DNA from: Phaeodactylibacter xiamenensis
GTDB lineage: Bacteria > Bacteroidota > Bacteroidia > Chitinophagales > Saprospiraceae
Length of the DNA stretch: 64,000 nt
NCBI RefSeq assembly: GCF_000759025.1
Contig: NZ_JPOS01000029.1
Span: forward strand, 1-64,000
Reading direction: 5' to 3'
Position 1 is the stretch's first letter, and every line of letters starts with the position of its first letter. A program made the translations under genes and the position numbers. A model generated the notes under the pieces. The model saw only the letters and a list, made by a program, of their open reading frames with translations. It ran no database searches and was not told the origin of the DNA. Positions 24,011 to 32,836 of this stretch are shown in pieces.

Positions 24011-25252
24011 ATGCCCCAAAACATAAATGTCCATCAACCGGATGACCGCTTCTTCAAGTCGGCTATGAGCGACCCGGAGGTGGTCAAAGCTTATCTTCAG
24101 CATTTCTATCCTAAAATTGCAACTATTGCAGATCTTGCAAGCTGGAAGCTGGAAAACAGTGTCAGTCTGCGCCCCAGCCTGAAGCGGTTCGAAGCGGACA
24201 TCATTTACCGCTGCCGGTTTCAGGGAGAGGCGGATGACCACTTCTATTTCTGTTTGCTATTTGAGCACAAGTCCAAGCCCGATAAGTACGTTGCGGTGCA
24301 GGTTGGGCTGTACATCATGGAACTCTTATCGAGCATGGTGAAAAAACAGAGCAGGGAACTGGAGCCTGTACTGCCACTCATCTTTTACAATGGCAAGGAG
24401 AAGTGGGTGCCGCAAACCTTGGGCCAACTGTTCAAAGAGCACCCGCACCATGCTGTTTTGGAACCCTACATCCCCGACTTTCGTTTCCTTTTTCAGGACG
24501 CCACACGATTAAGCACGGAGGAGCTGCTAGAGCTTGTTGGGGTTTTGCTTTTGGAGCGAACGCAGCCAAATTTCGTTCTGATCGAGGCGCGATAAGGGAG
24601 AATAGCCATAGCTATGTGACCGAAGAGCAACGAAGAGCAGGGCGAAATTTGGCAAGAGCAGCCCAAAGGGTAAAATCCTAACAAGCTCTTTAAGCTTGAC
24701 CTGAGCTACTTCCGCAGCGTACTGATGACGATGGCTTTCCGGCACCGGCAGCACTTGATATTCAAGTACCTTCAGCTTATCTTTGAAGGGACGGACGGGA
24801 AAGAAAAAGTCAGCGCAGTGACGACCTACATCCTGGGGGTGGCAGAGCGTTCGGAAGAAGAGTTCCTAAAGCAAATCCAAGACACAAAATTCACGATAAA
24901 ACCAGAAGTCATGAGTACGTTGGAGCAAATTTTGGAAAGAGGTCGAAAAGAAGGGCTGGAGAAAGGCATGGAGAAGGGCATAGAAAAAGGCATGGACAGG
25001 GGGGCATACAAAAATAGTATTTTCAACCTGCTCAAAACCGCTGTGCGTTTTCCTCAACTAACTACCGAAGAGCTGTCTGATTTTACTGAAGTGGATTTAG
25101 AAACCGTCAACAAGTTACTGTCTGTCAAAGCACAGGGCGATGCAGCTGCGCTAAGCAATTACGTCCGCGAAGACCTGCTTGCCGATACCCCACTGAAGGC
25201 CGAAGATGAAGAAAAGCTGGATCAGCTGGTCGGGCAATTGATGGACATGTAG
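24011..25252 (+). pseudogene. Rpn-family nuclease gene broken by a small palindromic insertion
   Basis: Paralogue of the gene at 21397: MPQNINVHQPDDRFFKSAMS at the start, FEADIIYRC with the catalytic Asp and LLFEHKSKPDKY with the E-x-K motif. The frame is open to a TAA at 24593-24595, which lies inside foreign sequence; after it the same frame resumes at about 24692 (KLDLSYFRS) and runs to the stop at 25250-25252, with its own KGME-type low-complexity run (about 24955-25005). Alignment to the intact copy places the insertion between its LLQL and DLSFF residues. The 5' fragment still encodes the whole catalytic core, so a short active nuclease cannot be excluded. Confidence 0.85.
24531..24697. 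mobile_element. MITE-like palindromic insertion, net 162 bp
   Basis: Compared with the intact paralogue, 162 extra bases lie between codons at 24535 and 24698. The two ends are inverted copies: GAGCTTGTTGGGGTTTTGC on the left against GAGCTTGTTAGGATTTTAC on the complementary right end, and the similarity extends inward through GCCAAATTTCG, giving imperfect arms of about 55 bases. AGCTT is present at both boundaries (24531-24535 and 24693-24697), so the exact ends and target duplication are ambiguous. It encodes no protein. Confidence 0.75.
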
Positions 25253-25493
25253 TGCGGGGACAAGCCATTTTTGTGAATAGCGGTCTTTTCCCTGTGACCC
25301 TTTTGAAACTACCCAGGATACTGGTGATTTTTTACGCTTTTCCCTCCTCCAGGCACTACATTTTTCTGCCTTTCTGAATGTGTACTTATTGTAAAAAGTA
25401 CGGTAACAAAAATCACCCCCCAAAATGCCAAACCTTCCTTCCCTTTTATGCGCTTTATAAGTACTTTCGGCCAAACGGAATGAAATAATTACC

Positions 25494-26792
25494 ATGAAAT
25501 TTAATCCATCCTACACCGCTGTCAGCCCCGAGGAAGCGGTCGCATTAGTCAAAACCGGGGACAAGATTTTTATTCACAGTGCTACCGCAGCCCCCAAGAC
25601 ATTAATTGAGGCACTGGCCAAACGGTCAGAGGAGCTCCGGAATATCCAAATCATGCACCTGCATACTGATGCGCCGGCGCCTTACGCCGATGAAGGTATG
25701 GAAGACTCCTTCCGGGTGAATAACCTCTTCGTGGGAGGGAATCTGCGGAAAGCCGTACAAGCCGGCCGGGCAGATTATATCCCGATCTTCCTGAGTGAAG
25801 TGCCCCTGTTGTTCCGCCGAAAAATCCTTCCGTTAGATGTGGCGATGCTGCAGGTCTCTCCTCCGGATAAAAATGGTTTCTGTACACTCGGTGTTTCTGT
25901 GGATGCCAGCCTCGCCGCTGCGCAATCCGCCAAGACCGTGATCGCGGAGATCAATCCTCAAATGCCACGCACTCACGGTGATGGCGTTATTCATATCAGC
26001 AAGTTCGACCGGGTGACAGAGGTGGACTATGCACTCCCGCAAATTGCCCTGCCTGAGCCTACCGATATCGAAAAACGCATTGGTCAGCATATCGCCAACC
26101 TCGTTGAAGATGGCTCCACCCTTCAAATGGGCATTGGTACCATCCCCAATGCCGCGCTGGCTGCCATGAAAAACCATAAAGAACTGGGTATCCACACCGA
26201 GATGTTCTCCGATGGCGTCATTGAGCTGGTAGAGAAAGGGGTTATTACCAATCAGCATAAGGTAAAGCACCGCAACCACATCGTAACGGGCTTTCTGATG
26301 GGTACACAAAAAGTCTACGATTTCGTAGATGACAACCCTCTGGTCCGCTTCCTGGACATCGCTTATGTGAACGATACGGCTGTGATCCGCCAAAACCCCA
26401 AAGTTGTGGCCATCAACAGCGCCATTGAAATAGACCTGACCGGTCAGGTGTGTGCGGACTCGATCGGTACGCGCGTGTATTCCGGTGTGGGCGGGCAGAT
26501 GGACTTTATACGGGGGGCTTCTCTTTCAGAGGGCGGTAAGCCGATTATTGCATTGCCTTCTGCGACCAACAAAGGCATCAGCCGTATCACTTGTATGCTG
26601 AAGCCAGGTGCAGGCGTTGTGACGACCCGTGCGCACGTGCACTATATCGTTACGGAATATGGCGTAGCCGAAATGTTCGGCCGCAACCTCCGTCAGCGGG
26701 CTCGTCAGCTGATTTCCATTGCGCACCCCGACCACCGGGAAGAGCTGGAGAAGCAGGCTTACGAGCATTTGCACCTGAAGACCTGGAAGTAG
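25494..26792 (+). CDS. Acetyl-CoA hydrolase / CoA-transferase family protein
   Basis: Moves CoA between an acyl-CoA and a carboxylate (for example acetyl-CoA with 4-hydroxybutyrate, succinate or propionate) or hydrolyses acyl-CoA. 432 residues, typical of the single-gene family I CoA-transferases. N-terminal half: KTGDKIFIHSATAAPKTL, FVGGNLRKAV, and VSPPDKNGFCTLG; C-terminal half: QMGIGTIPNAA, the catalytic Glu about residue 236 in HTEMFSDG, then GVGGQMDFIRGA and VHYIVTEYGVA. Substrate cannot be told from sequence. The neighbouring convergent gene is a thioesterase; no operon partner on this strand. Confidence 0.9.
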   Translation: MKFNPSYTAVSPEEAVALVKTGDKIFIHSATAAPKTLIEALAKRSEELRNIQIMHLHTDAPAPYADEGMEDSFRVNNLFVGGNLRKAVQAGRADYIPIFLSEVPLLFRRKILPLDVAMLQVSPPDKNGFCTLGVSVDASLAAAQSAKTVIAEINPQMPRTHGDGVIHISKFDRVTEVDYALPQIALPEPTDIEKRIGQHIANLVEDGSTLQMGIGTIPNAALAAMKNHKELGIHTEMFSDGVIELVEKGVITNQHKVKHRNHIVTGFLMGTQKVYDFVDDNPLVRFLDIAYVNDTAVIRQNPKVVAINSAIEIDLTGQVCADSIGTRVYSGVGGQMDFIRGASLSEGGKPIIALPSATNKGISRITCMLKPGAGVVTTRAHVHYIVTEYGVAEMFGRNLRQRARQLISIAHPDHREELEKQAYEHLHLKTWK

Positions 26793-26793
26793 C

Positions 26794-27213
26794 CTACACT
26801 TTCCAGTCCTGACTTTTTCGGTACACCGTACCTTTAAATATTGCAGCCAATTGCCCATCGGCCTTACGGACTTCCACCCGGTAAAGGCCGATGCGGCGGC
26901 TGCACTGTTCTTCCGTAGCTGTGGCAGTAATGATATCTCCTGCCTTTAGGGGAGCCGTATGTGAAATGGAAGTTTCAATACTCAGCGCATGTCTGCCCTG
27001 TGAGTTGGAGGCAAAAGCCAGCGCGCTATCCGCAAGGCTGTAGCTGATCCCACCGTGCGCGATGCCAAAACCGTTGAGCATGGTTTCCCGTACCTCCATC
27101 CTTAGCACACAGTGGCCTGCTGCTACCGCTACTACTTCGATGCCCAACCACTGACTAAAAGCATCCTTACTGTACATCTGATCAACGATTCGTTCCGCTT
27201 TTTCCATAGTCAT
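26794..27213 (-). CDS. paaI: Hotdog-fold acyl-CoA thioesterase, PaaI-like
   Basis: Hydrolyses (hydroxy)phenylacetyl-CoA or similar acyl-CoA thioesters; in phenylacetate degradation it rescues CoA from dead-end products. 139 residues from the ATG at 27213 (MTMEKAERIVDQMYSKD), matching family length; the open frame further upstream has no family match. Key block NGFGIAHGGISYSLADSALAFASNS contains the catalytic Asp and the HGG motif, followed by SIETSISHTAPLKAGD. It stands 3.4 kb from paaABC, with several genes between, so it is not in that operon; the symbol rests on similarity and on the presence of the pathway. Confidence 0.8.
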   Translation of the reverse strand: MTMEKAERIVDQMYSKDAFSQWLGIEVVAVAAGHCVLRMEVRETMLNGFGIAHGGISYSLADSALAFASNSQGRHALSIETSISHTAPLKAGDIITATATEEQCSRRIGLYRVEVRKADGQLAAIFKGTVYRKSQDWKV

Positions 27214-27467
27214 TGTTTTGTCCGGAGCCACCCCAGGTCCGGAGGCATAGGGAAAATATTGATTTGTTCCAGCATAATACCATAATATTCTGTATCTTGA
27301 GTTATATTTTTTTGAATATCCAGGCAGCGTTTCCCCTGACCAAGCCATCTTAATGATAGGTTTCGCCAAGCTTAACCTCCCGCTAACCTGGGTATTTTGA
27401 ACAAACTATGGGTTCCTACATTAGGGGAAAATGCAGTGGTGTAGGGCGTATAGCTCAATAATTTCCT

Positions 27468-28004
27468 GTGACGGAAAAAGAGATTGTTCAAGGCTGTATA
27501 AAAGAAGACCGGCATTGTCAGCAAGCGCTTTTTGTGCGCTACGCTGGGAAGATGCTAGCGGTATGCATGCGGTATACCCGTCACCGGATGGAGGCGGAGG
27601 ATATACTGCAGGACGCTTTCGTGAAGGTCTTTGATAATATCCATAAATTCCAATTCAAAGGCTCCTTTGAAGGCTGGATCCGGCGAATTGTCATCAACAC
27701 CGCCCTGAAAAACTACAGCAAGAAAAGCTTTCAGCAAGAACAAATCGGTCTGGAAAACCAGCCCGAATATTCAACGGAACCAGAATCCTACAAAAACTTA
27801 GAACAAGAAGAAATGCTTCGCCTGATCAATCAGCTACCGGAAGGGTACCTCGTGGTCTTCAACCTCTACGCTATTGAGGGGTACAGCCACAAGGAAATTT
27901 CCGATATGCTGGGTATTCAGGAAAGCACATCACGATCCCAATTAGTCAAGGCCAGAAAAATGCTTCAAGGCATGATTGTTAAAATTCAAAAAATTGCAGT
28001 ATGA
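27468..28004 (+). CDS. ECF-type RNA polymerase sigma factor
   Basis: Extracytoplasmic-function sigma factor of 178 residues from a GTG at 27468. Region 2 includes ALFVRYAGKMLAVCMRYTRHRMEAEDILQDAFVKVF and the region 2.4-like FKGSFEGWIRRIVINTAL; region 4 includes LPEGYLVVFNLYAIEGYSHKEISDMLGI with the helix-turn-helix ESTSRSQLVKARKML. Target promoters are unknown. The gene overlaps the next by four bases (ATGA), which pairs it with a membrane-spanning barrel protein that may act as its regulator or be its main target. Confidence 0.92.
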   Translation: MTEKEIVQGCIKEDRHCQQALFVRYAGKMLAVCMRYTRHRMEAEDILQDAFVKVFDNIHKFQFKGSFEGWIRRIVINTALKNYSKKSFQQEQIGLENQPEYSTEPESYKNLEQEEMLRLINQLPEGYLVVFNLYAIEGYSHKEISDMLGIQESTSRSQLVKARKMLQGMIVKIQKIAV

Positions 28005-29395
28005 ACCGACAACATCCCCTGGATGATGCGTTTCGGGACAAATTGCAGGACCTGACCACCGAAACGCCAATGCATCTTTGGGAGCAAATAGACCAAAAAC
28101 GCAATTGGAAGCACCGTTTCCTAAATCAGATCCGGCATTACAGACCATTCGCAACTGTGCTGGCCTCAATGGCCGCCGCAGGGGTAGCTCTGTTGCTTTG
28201 GAACAATCAGCAGCCCACACTCACTGCTTTTCCTGTTCTCGCAACACCACACCAACCACAGGTCGCCCTCCGGGCAGCGGCCTCACCTTCTGTTACAAAA
28301 ACGATTGAACAACACAAAGAAACTGAAAGCACCGCTTTCGCAAACACCTCACGCCCTGCGGCGCGCAGCCCGCAATCCACACTCAACATTTCTGATGAGC
28401 CGTCCGTCATAGCAGTGCCTAAGGCTACTGTTGCCCAATCGGCAGCCATCACTACTCAACAATCCACTCAGCCATTGGCTTCTGCTGTATTGGATTATTC
28501 TAAAACGGAAGCCAACCCGCTAGCCACAGCGGAACAGACCACCCTTGCCGTTTCTGCATCGGTCCTGCCAAAGCCTGCGCATGAAGCGGCACTGCCCGGC
28601 ATCGCTGCCGTATACGAGCGGGAGCAGAAGGCGGTGTTGCCTGCGCTGTTCAATCCTGAGCCTAAGTGCGCACAGTTTGGCAATGGCAATTGGGGGATTT
28701 ACGTCGACCTGATGGTGTCGCCTGACCTGGCTTTTAGTGATCTCGAAGCCCGCAATGCCAACTTCGAAGACTATGCCAAGAGCCGGCGGGAAACGGAGTC
28801 TTTTGTCTTCGCCTACAGCGGTGGGGTACGCCTCTCCCTCGAAGCAGCAAACGGGCTGGCTTTCCGTACCGGGATCAACTACTCGCAGGTCAACGAAAAA
28901 TTCACCTACTTTAATGGTACAGAACGCCGGGAAATCACCGAGCCGGTCCGTGACAATCAGGGGAATATCATTGGGTATGATACGATCGTAACGGTGGGCG
29001 AGCGCTACAAAGTGAGCCGCAATACCTACCGCATGCTCGATATCCCGTTTATCGTGGGCTACGAAATGGATATGGGCAAGTTTGGGCTGTCGGTTAACGG
29101 CGGTGCGTACCTGAACCTGCTCTTCCGCCAAAGTGGCGACTTCCTTTCACCGGAAACACTTACGCCCACTCCGCTTAACCCGGAGGACCCCAATACAGTT
29201 AGTGTATTCAAGCGGCAGGCTGGTGTAGGCTACTATGGTAGCGTTGCCCTGACCTATGCTACGAAGTCAGGACTTGAACTGCTGATTGAACCGCACTTCA
29301 AGATGTTCCCGAACTCGGTCACTCAAGATCAGTTCGCTGTGCAGCAGCGCCATATGAATGCGGGTATATTTATGGGCATTCGGAAACACCTGTAG
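28001..29395 (+). CDS. Transmembrane protein with C-terminal outer-membrane barrel-like domain
   Basis: 464 residues. Residues 1-45 are hydrophilic and begin without a signal peptide; one transmembrane helix follows (about 48-66, FATVLASMAAAGVALLLW), then a Ser/Thr/Ala/Gln-rich linker of roughly 140 residues, then a beta-rich region (about 225-464) with GVRLSLEAANGLAFRTGINYSQ, GYEMDMGKFGLSVNGGAYLNL and a final GIFMGIRKHL, typical of porin-like small barrels. The N-terminus plus helix resembles anti-sigma factors, so this could be a fused inner-membrane regulator and envelope domain. Translationally coupled to the ECF sigma gene. A terminator follows at 29423. Confidence 0.8.
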   Translation: MNRQHPLDDAFRDKLQDLTTETPMHLWEQIDQKRNWKHRFLNQIRHYRPFATVLASMAAAGVALLLWNNQQPTLTAFPVLATPHQPQVALRAAASPSVTKTIEQHKETESTAFANTSRPAARSPQSTLNISDEPSVIAVPKATVAQSAAITTQQSTQPLASAVLDYSKTEANPLATAEQTTLAVSASVLPKPAHEAALPGIAAVYEREQKAVLPALFNPEPKCAQFGNGNWGIYVDLMVSPDLAFSDLEARNANFEDYAKSRRETESFVFAYSGGVRLSLEAANGLAFRTGINYSQVNEKFTYFNGTERREITEPVRDNQGNIIGYDTIVTVGERYKVSRNTYRMLDIPFIVGYEMDMGKFGLSVNGGAYLNLLFRQSGDFLSPETLTPTPLNPEDPNTVSVFKRQAGVGYYGSVALTYATKSGLELLIEPHFKMFPNSVTQDQFAVQQRHMNAGIFMGIRKHL

Positions 29396-29422
29396 GCTAT
29401 CATTCATAAAGAGTAAAAATAG

Positions 29423-29464
29423 CAGCGCTGGTTTCAAACTACTGAAGCCAGCGCTGTTTGTGTT
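29423..29464 (+). terminator. Intrinsic terminator of the sigma factor operon
   Basis: Perfect arms CAGCGCTGG (29423-29431) and CCAGCGCTG (29448-29456) with a 16-base loop, then TTTGTGTT. Confidence 0.7.
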
Positions 29465-29506
29465 ATATAACTTTCCTAAATTCGCTTTCTAACTGATAAC
29501 ACATCA

Positions 29507-30547
29507 ATGAAGTATTCAGAACTTGGCCGCACCGGCCTTAAGGTGAGCAAAATTTGCCTGGGCACTATGACTTTTGGTGAGCAGAATACCGAAGCAGAAG
29601 GGCACGAGCAACTCAGTTACGCCGTTGATCAGGGCGTCAATTTTATCGATACTGCTGAAATGTACAGTGTGCCGGGCCGCCCGGAAACGCAGGGCAGCAC
29701 TGAACGCATCATCGGCACCTGGCTCAAAGGCAGGGGCACGCGTGATGACGTTATCATAGCCACCAAGGTAACGGGCCCTTCCACCGGGCTTAAGCACATC
29801 CGCAACCCGCTGCGCTTCACGCCGGAGCAAATCCGTACCGCTATTGAGGGCAGCCTGAGCCGCCTGCAAACCGATTACGTGGACCTATACCAGCTGCACT
29901 GGCCGGAGCGCAATACCAATTGTTTCGGCAAGCGCGGCTATAAGCACAACCCCGATGAGGCATGGGAAGACAATCTGCCGCAAGTGCTGCAAACGCTGAA
30001 TGAATTAAAGGAAGAGGGGAAGATTCGCCACTACGGAGTATCTAACGAAACGCCCTGGGGCCTCATGCGCTATCACCACCTTTCGGAAGTGCATAACCTG
30101 CCCCGCATGGTGAGTATTCAGAACCCCTACAGCTTACTCAACCGTACGTTCGAGGTCGGGCTTTCAGAGGTAGCTATGCGCGAACAAACCGGGCTGCTTG
30201 CCTACTCGCCTATGGCTTTCGGGTTGCTGTCGGGCAAGTACCACCGCAAACAGGATCAGCCGCGCGACCGCATCAATAAGTTCAAGCAGCTTTCCCGGTA
30301 CAATAGCCAGAATTGCCAGGAAGCGACCGCCCGCTACCTCGCCATAGCCGAAGACTACGGGCTCAACATGGCACAAATGTCCCTCGCCTTTGTCAATCAA
30401 CAGCCTTTTACAACGGCGAACATCATCGGAGCGACCACGATGGAACAACTGCGGGAAAATATCAGTAGTATTGAAGTCACGCTCAGTCAGGATGTACTGA
30501 ACGAGATAGAAGCGGTGCACGAGGCGATTCCTAACCCTGCACCCTAA
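29507..30547 (+). CDS. Aldo/keto reductase (Tas-like)
   Basis: NADP(H)-dependent reductase of carbonyl compounds, cytoplasmic. 346 residues, the length of the Tas/YajO-type AKR family. MKYSELGRTGLKVSKICLGTMTFG is the usual start; DTAEMYSVP holds the catalytic Asp and Tyr, IIATKV the Lys, and LYQLHWPER the His. Cofactor-binding region ANIIGATTMEQLREN is near the C-terminus. Natural substrate unknown. Single gene between two terminators. Confidence 0.9.
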   Translation: MKYSELGRTGLKVSKICLGTMTFGEQNTEAEGHEQLSYAVDQGVNFIDTAEMYSVPGRPETQGSTERIIGTWLKGRGTRDDVIIATKVTGPSTGLKHIRNPLRFTPEQIRTAIEGSLSRLQTDYVDLYQLHWPERNTNCFGKRGYKHNPDEAWEDNLPQVLQTLNELKEEGKIRHYGVSNETPWGLMRYHHLSEVHNLPRMVSIQNPYSLLNRTFEVGLSEVAMREQTGLLAYSPMAFGLLSGKYHRKQDQPRDRINKFKQLSRYNSQNCQEATARYLAIAEDYGLNMAQMSLAFVNQQPFTTANIIGATTMEQLRENISSIEVTLSQDVLNEIEAVHEAIPNPAP

Positions 30548-30554
30548 AAGTAAG

Positions 30555-30593
30555 CGGGTATTGGGCATATCAATTGCTCAGTACCCGATTTTT
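30555..30593 (+). terminator. Terminator between aldo/keto reductase and paaC
   Basis: Arms CGGGTA (30555-30560) and TACCCG (30582-30587) with further inner pairing (GGGCA with TGCTC), then ATTTTT. It may serve both converging genes. Confidence 0.6.
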
Positions 30594-31355
30594 CTACCAT
30601 TCCATGTTGGGATAGGCACGCTGCACGAATTGCAGCTCAGCCAGAATGTAGCCCAGGTATTCCGTATGCATGCGGCCATCCTTGCCACCGCTTTGCATGT
30701 ACTTGACTTCCGGCTTTTGGAGGGTGGCTTGCTGCAGGATTTCGTCTATTTTGGCTTGATAGGGTGCCTGAAGCGCGGTAAGGTCCGGCCCAATTCCAGC
30801 TTCGAAGATCGTCTGATCCACGGCATCCGGGGTAAGGAGCTCACCGGTGTAGATGAAAAGATCGTCCAGTGCTGTCTGTATTTTTTGGTGGCTCTCTGCC
30901 GTCCCATCGCCCAGGCGGATCATCCACTCGGAGCTGTACCGCAGGTGATAGGTGATTTCCTTTAGTGACTTTTCAGCTATAGCTTTGAGGTGTTCGTCCT
31001 TGCTGTTGACGAGGCTTTTATGGAGGAGAAAGTTAAAGGCATCAAAGAGAAACTGCCGCACGATGGTATAGGCAAAGTTTTCATTGGGCTGTTCCACCAG
31101 GAGCACATTCCGGTATTCCATGACGTCCCGCTTGTAAGCCAAATTATCTTCCGTACGCCCTTTGCCCTCAAGCTGAGCGGCATACTGCAACAAGCTGCGT
31201 GCCTGCCCCACCTGATCAAGGGCGATGTTGGTAATTGCGATGTCCTGTTCGAGGATAGGGCCATGTCCGCACCATTCGGAAAGGCGGTGGCCAAGGATGA
31301 GGGCATTATCGCCCATGCGGAGCAGGTATTGGTATTTGGCGTCGGCTAATGTCAT
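30594..31355 (-). CDS. paaC: Phenylacetyl-CoA 1,2-epoxidase subunit PaaC
   Basis: Structural, non-catalytic subunit that pairs with PaaA in the multicomponent ring-epoxidase. 253 residues from the ATG at 31355 (a TTG two codons upstream is less likely). Ferritin-like helices carry GDNALILGHRLSEWCGHGPILEQDIAITNIALDQVGQARSLL-type sequence, characteristic of PaaC, and the C-terminus GGKDGRMHTEYLGYILAELQF is well conserved. Last gene of paaABC; 75 bases separate it from paaB. PaaD (assembly) and PaaE (reductase) do not follow. Confidence 0.93.
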   Translation of the reverse strand: MTLADAKYQYLLRMGDNALILGHRLSEWCGHGPILEQDIAITNIALDQVGQARSLLQYAAQLEGKGRTEDNLAYKRDVMEYRNVLLVEQPNENFAYTIVRQFLFDAFNFLLHKSLVNSKDEHLKAIAEKSLKEITYHLRYSSEWMIRLGDGTAESHQKIQTALDDLFIYTGELLTPDAVDQTIFEAGIGPDLTALQAPYQAKIDEILQQATLQKPEVKYMQSGGKDGRMHTEYLGYILAELQFVQRAYPNMEW

Positions 31356-31430
31356 GATCAAACGGTCTGAGACTTACAGAATCAAAGGAGGAAAAGGCAG
31401 CCCGGAAGGAGCTCCGGGCTGACAAAGCAC

Positions 31431-31721
31431 TTACATATGTTTCACTTCGTCCGGAAGATTGTAGAAGGTTGGATGGCGGTACACCTTATCATTGGCCGGG
31501 TCGAATAGAGATTCGCTTTGGTTAGGGCTTGAGGCCGTGATATGTTCGGATTCCACCACCCATATACTTATACCTTCCATACGGCGCGTGTAAACATCGC
31601 GGGCATTTTCAATCGCCATTTCAGCATCAGCAGCGTGGAGGCTGCCTACGTGCTTGTGGTTGAGGCCATTTTTGCTGCGGATAAAGATTTCCCACAGGGG
31701 CCAGTTTTTCTTTTCGCTCAT
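31431..31721 (-). CDS. paaB: Phenylacetyl-CoA 1,2-epoxidase subunit PaaB
   Basis: Small subunit of the epoxidase complex, thought to bridge PaaAC dimers. 96 residues, usual length. Characteristic LWEIFIRSKNGLNHKHVGSLHA, DVYTRRMEG, SIWVVES and a C-terminal DKVYRHPTFYNLPDEVKHM. Three bases separate it from paaA, so the two are in one transcript and likely coupled. Confidence 0.95.
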   Translation of the reverse strand: MSEKKNWPLWEIFIRSKNGLNHKHVGSLHAADAEMAIENARDVYTRRMEGISIWVVESEHITASSPNQSESLFDPANDKVYRHPTFYNLPDEVKHM

Positions 31722-31724
31722 TGG

Positions 31725-32696
31725 TTAGGCTACTTTTTGATCTTTTTTGGCAGCTTGGCGCTGTCGGCGTTTTTCAGCATGTGCCAGAGCGGCGTCGCGC
31801 ACCCACTGCCCTTCCTCGTGGGCCCGGCGGCGTGCTTTCAGGCGCTGACGGTTGCAGGGGCCCTCACCGCTGACAACCTGCCAGAACTCGTCCCAGTTGA
31901 TGGGCCCAAAGTCGTAGTGACCCGTTTCTTCGTTGTATTTCAAGTGCTCATCCGGTATCGTCAAACCAATAAATTCTGCCTGTGGCGCTGTGATGTCCAC
32001 AAAGCGCTGCCGGAGCTCGTCATTGGTGAAGCGCTTGATTTTCCAAGCCATCGACTGAGCGGTGTGCTTAGACTCTGCATCGTTGGGGCCAAACATCATC
32101 AATGAAGGCCACCACCAGCGGTTAAGGGCATCTTGCGCCATCTTTTTCTGCGCTTCGGTGCCCCGGGCAAGGGTCAGCATGATTTCATAACCCTGACGTT
32201 GGTGAAAACTCTCTTCCTTACAGACGCGGACCATCGCACGGGCATACGGCCCGTAAGAACAGCGGCATAGTGGCACCTGATTCATAATGGCAGCGCCGTC
32301 TACCAGCCAGCCAATTGCTCCGATGTCCGCCCAGCTTAGAGTAGGGTAGTTGAAAATACTGCTGTACTTGGCGTTGCCGGTGTGGAGCTCGTCGAGGAGG
32401 TCATCCCGCTCTGCGCCCAGGGTCTCGGCAGCACCGTAGAGGTACAAGCCATGCCCTGCCTCATCCTGTACCTTCGCCAGAAGGGCGACTTTTCGGCGCA
32501 GGGAAGGGGCGCGGGTTACCCAGTTGCCTTCGGGCAGCATCCCTACAATTTCGGAGTGGGCATGCTGTGAAATCTGCCGGATCAGCGTCTTTCGGTACTT
32601 GTCCGGCATCCAGTCTTTAGGCTCTATTTTTTCTTCGGCATCAATGCGTGCCTGAAATTGATCTTCGAGGTGTGCGTAGTCTGCTGGCGCTTTCAT
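31725..32696 (-). CDS. paaA: Phenylacetyl-CoA 1,2-epoxidase catalytic subunit PaaA
   Basis: Di-iron oxygenase subunit that converts phenylacetyl-CoA to its ring 1,2-epoxide. 323 residues. Ferritin-like fold; iron ligands are expected in the E-x-x-H pairs seen in [17 protein letters not shown] and in [26 protein letters not shown] and the C-terminal [15 protein letters not shown] are typical. First gene of the operon; a promoter-like element and a perfect palindrome lie 50-95 bases upstream. Confidence 0.95.
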   Translation of the reverse strand: MKAPADYAHLEDQFQARIDAEEKIEPKDWMPDKYRKTLIRQISQHAHSEIVGMLPEGNWVTRAPSLRRKVALLAKVQDEAGHGLYLYGAAETLGAERDDLLDELHTGNAKYSSIFNYPTLSWADIGAIGWLVDGAAIMNQVPLCRCSYGPYARAMVRVCKEESFHQRQGYEIMLTLARGTEAQKKMAQDALNRWWWPSLMMFGPNDAESKHTAQSMAWKIKRFTNDELRQRFVDITAPQAEFIGLTIPDEHLKYNEETGHYDFGPINWDEFWQVVSGEGPCNRQRLKARRRAHEEGQWVRDAALAHAEKRRQRQAAKKDQKVA

Positions 32697-32742
32697 GTCG
32701 TCATTAGGTTATATCAGACGGCAAAATAGCCTTTGCGATATG

Positions 32743-32789
32743 CAAATATAATAACTTGATACTATAAAAACGAACGTTTGTTCGTTTTT
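32743..32789 (-). promoter_or_regulatory. paa promoter with a TetR-type palindromic operator
   Basis: On the minus strand a -7 element TATATTTG (complement of 32743-32750) matches TAnnTTTG and stands 47 bases before the paaA start codon. Just upstream, 32766-32789 is a perfect inverted repeat: AAAAACGAAC, four bases, GTTCGTTTTT. It covers the expected -33 region. The core CGAACGTTTGTTCG resembles the CNAACGNNCGTTNG operator reported for the TetR-family regulator PaaR of Thermus with one change. No regulator gene is in the window. Confidence 0.65.
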
Positions 32790-32836
32790 GTTCGCATAAA
32801 GCGCAGCTTCGTGTAAGCATCTGTCTGTCAGGCCTG

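Noticed and set aside
24403-24681. 92-codon plus-strand frame across the palindromic insertion
   Set aside because: Out of frame with the Rpn gene and made partly of insertion sequence.
30561-30965. 134-codon plus-strand frame over paaC
   Set aside because: Antisense of paaC; no supporting signals.
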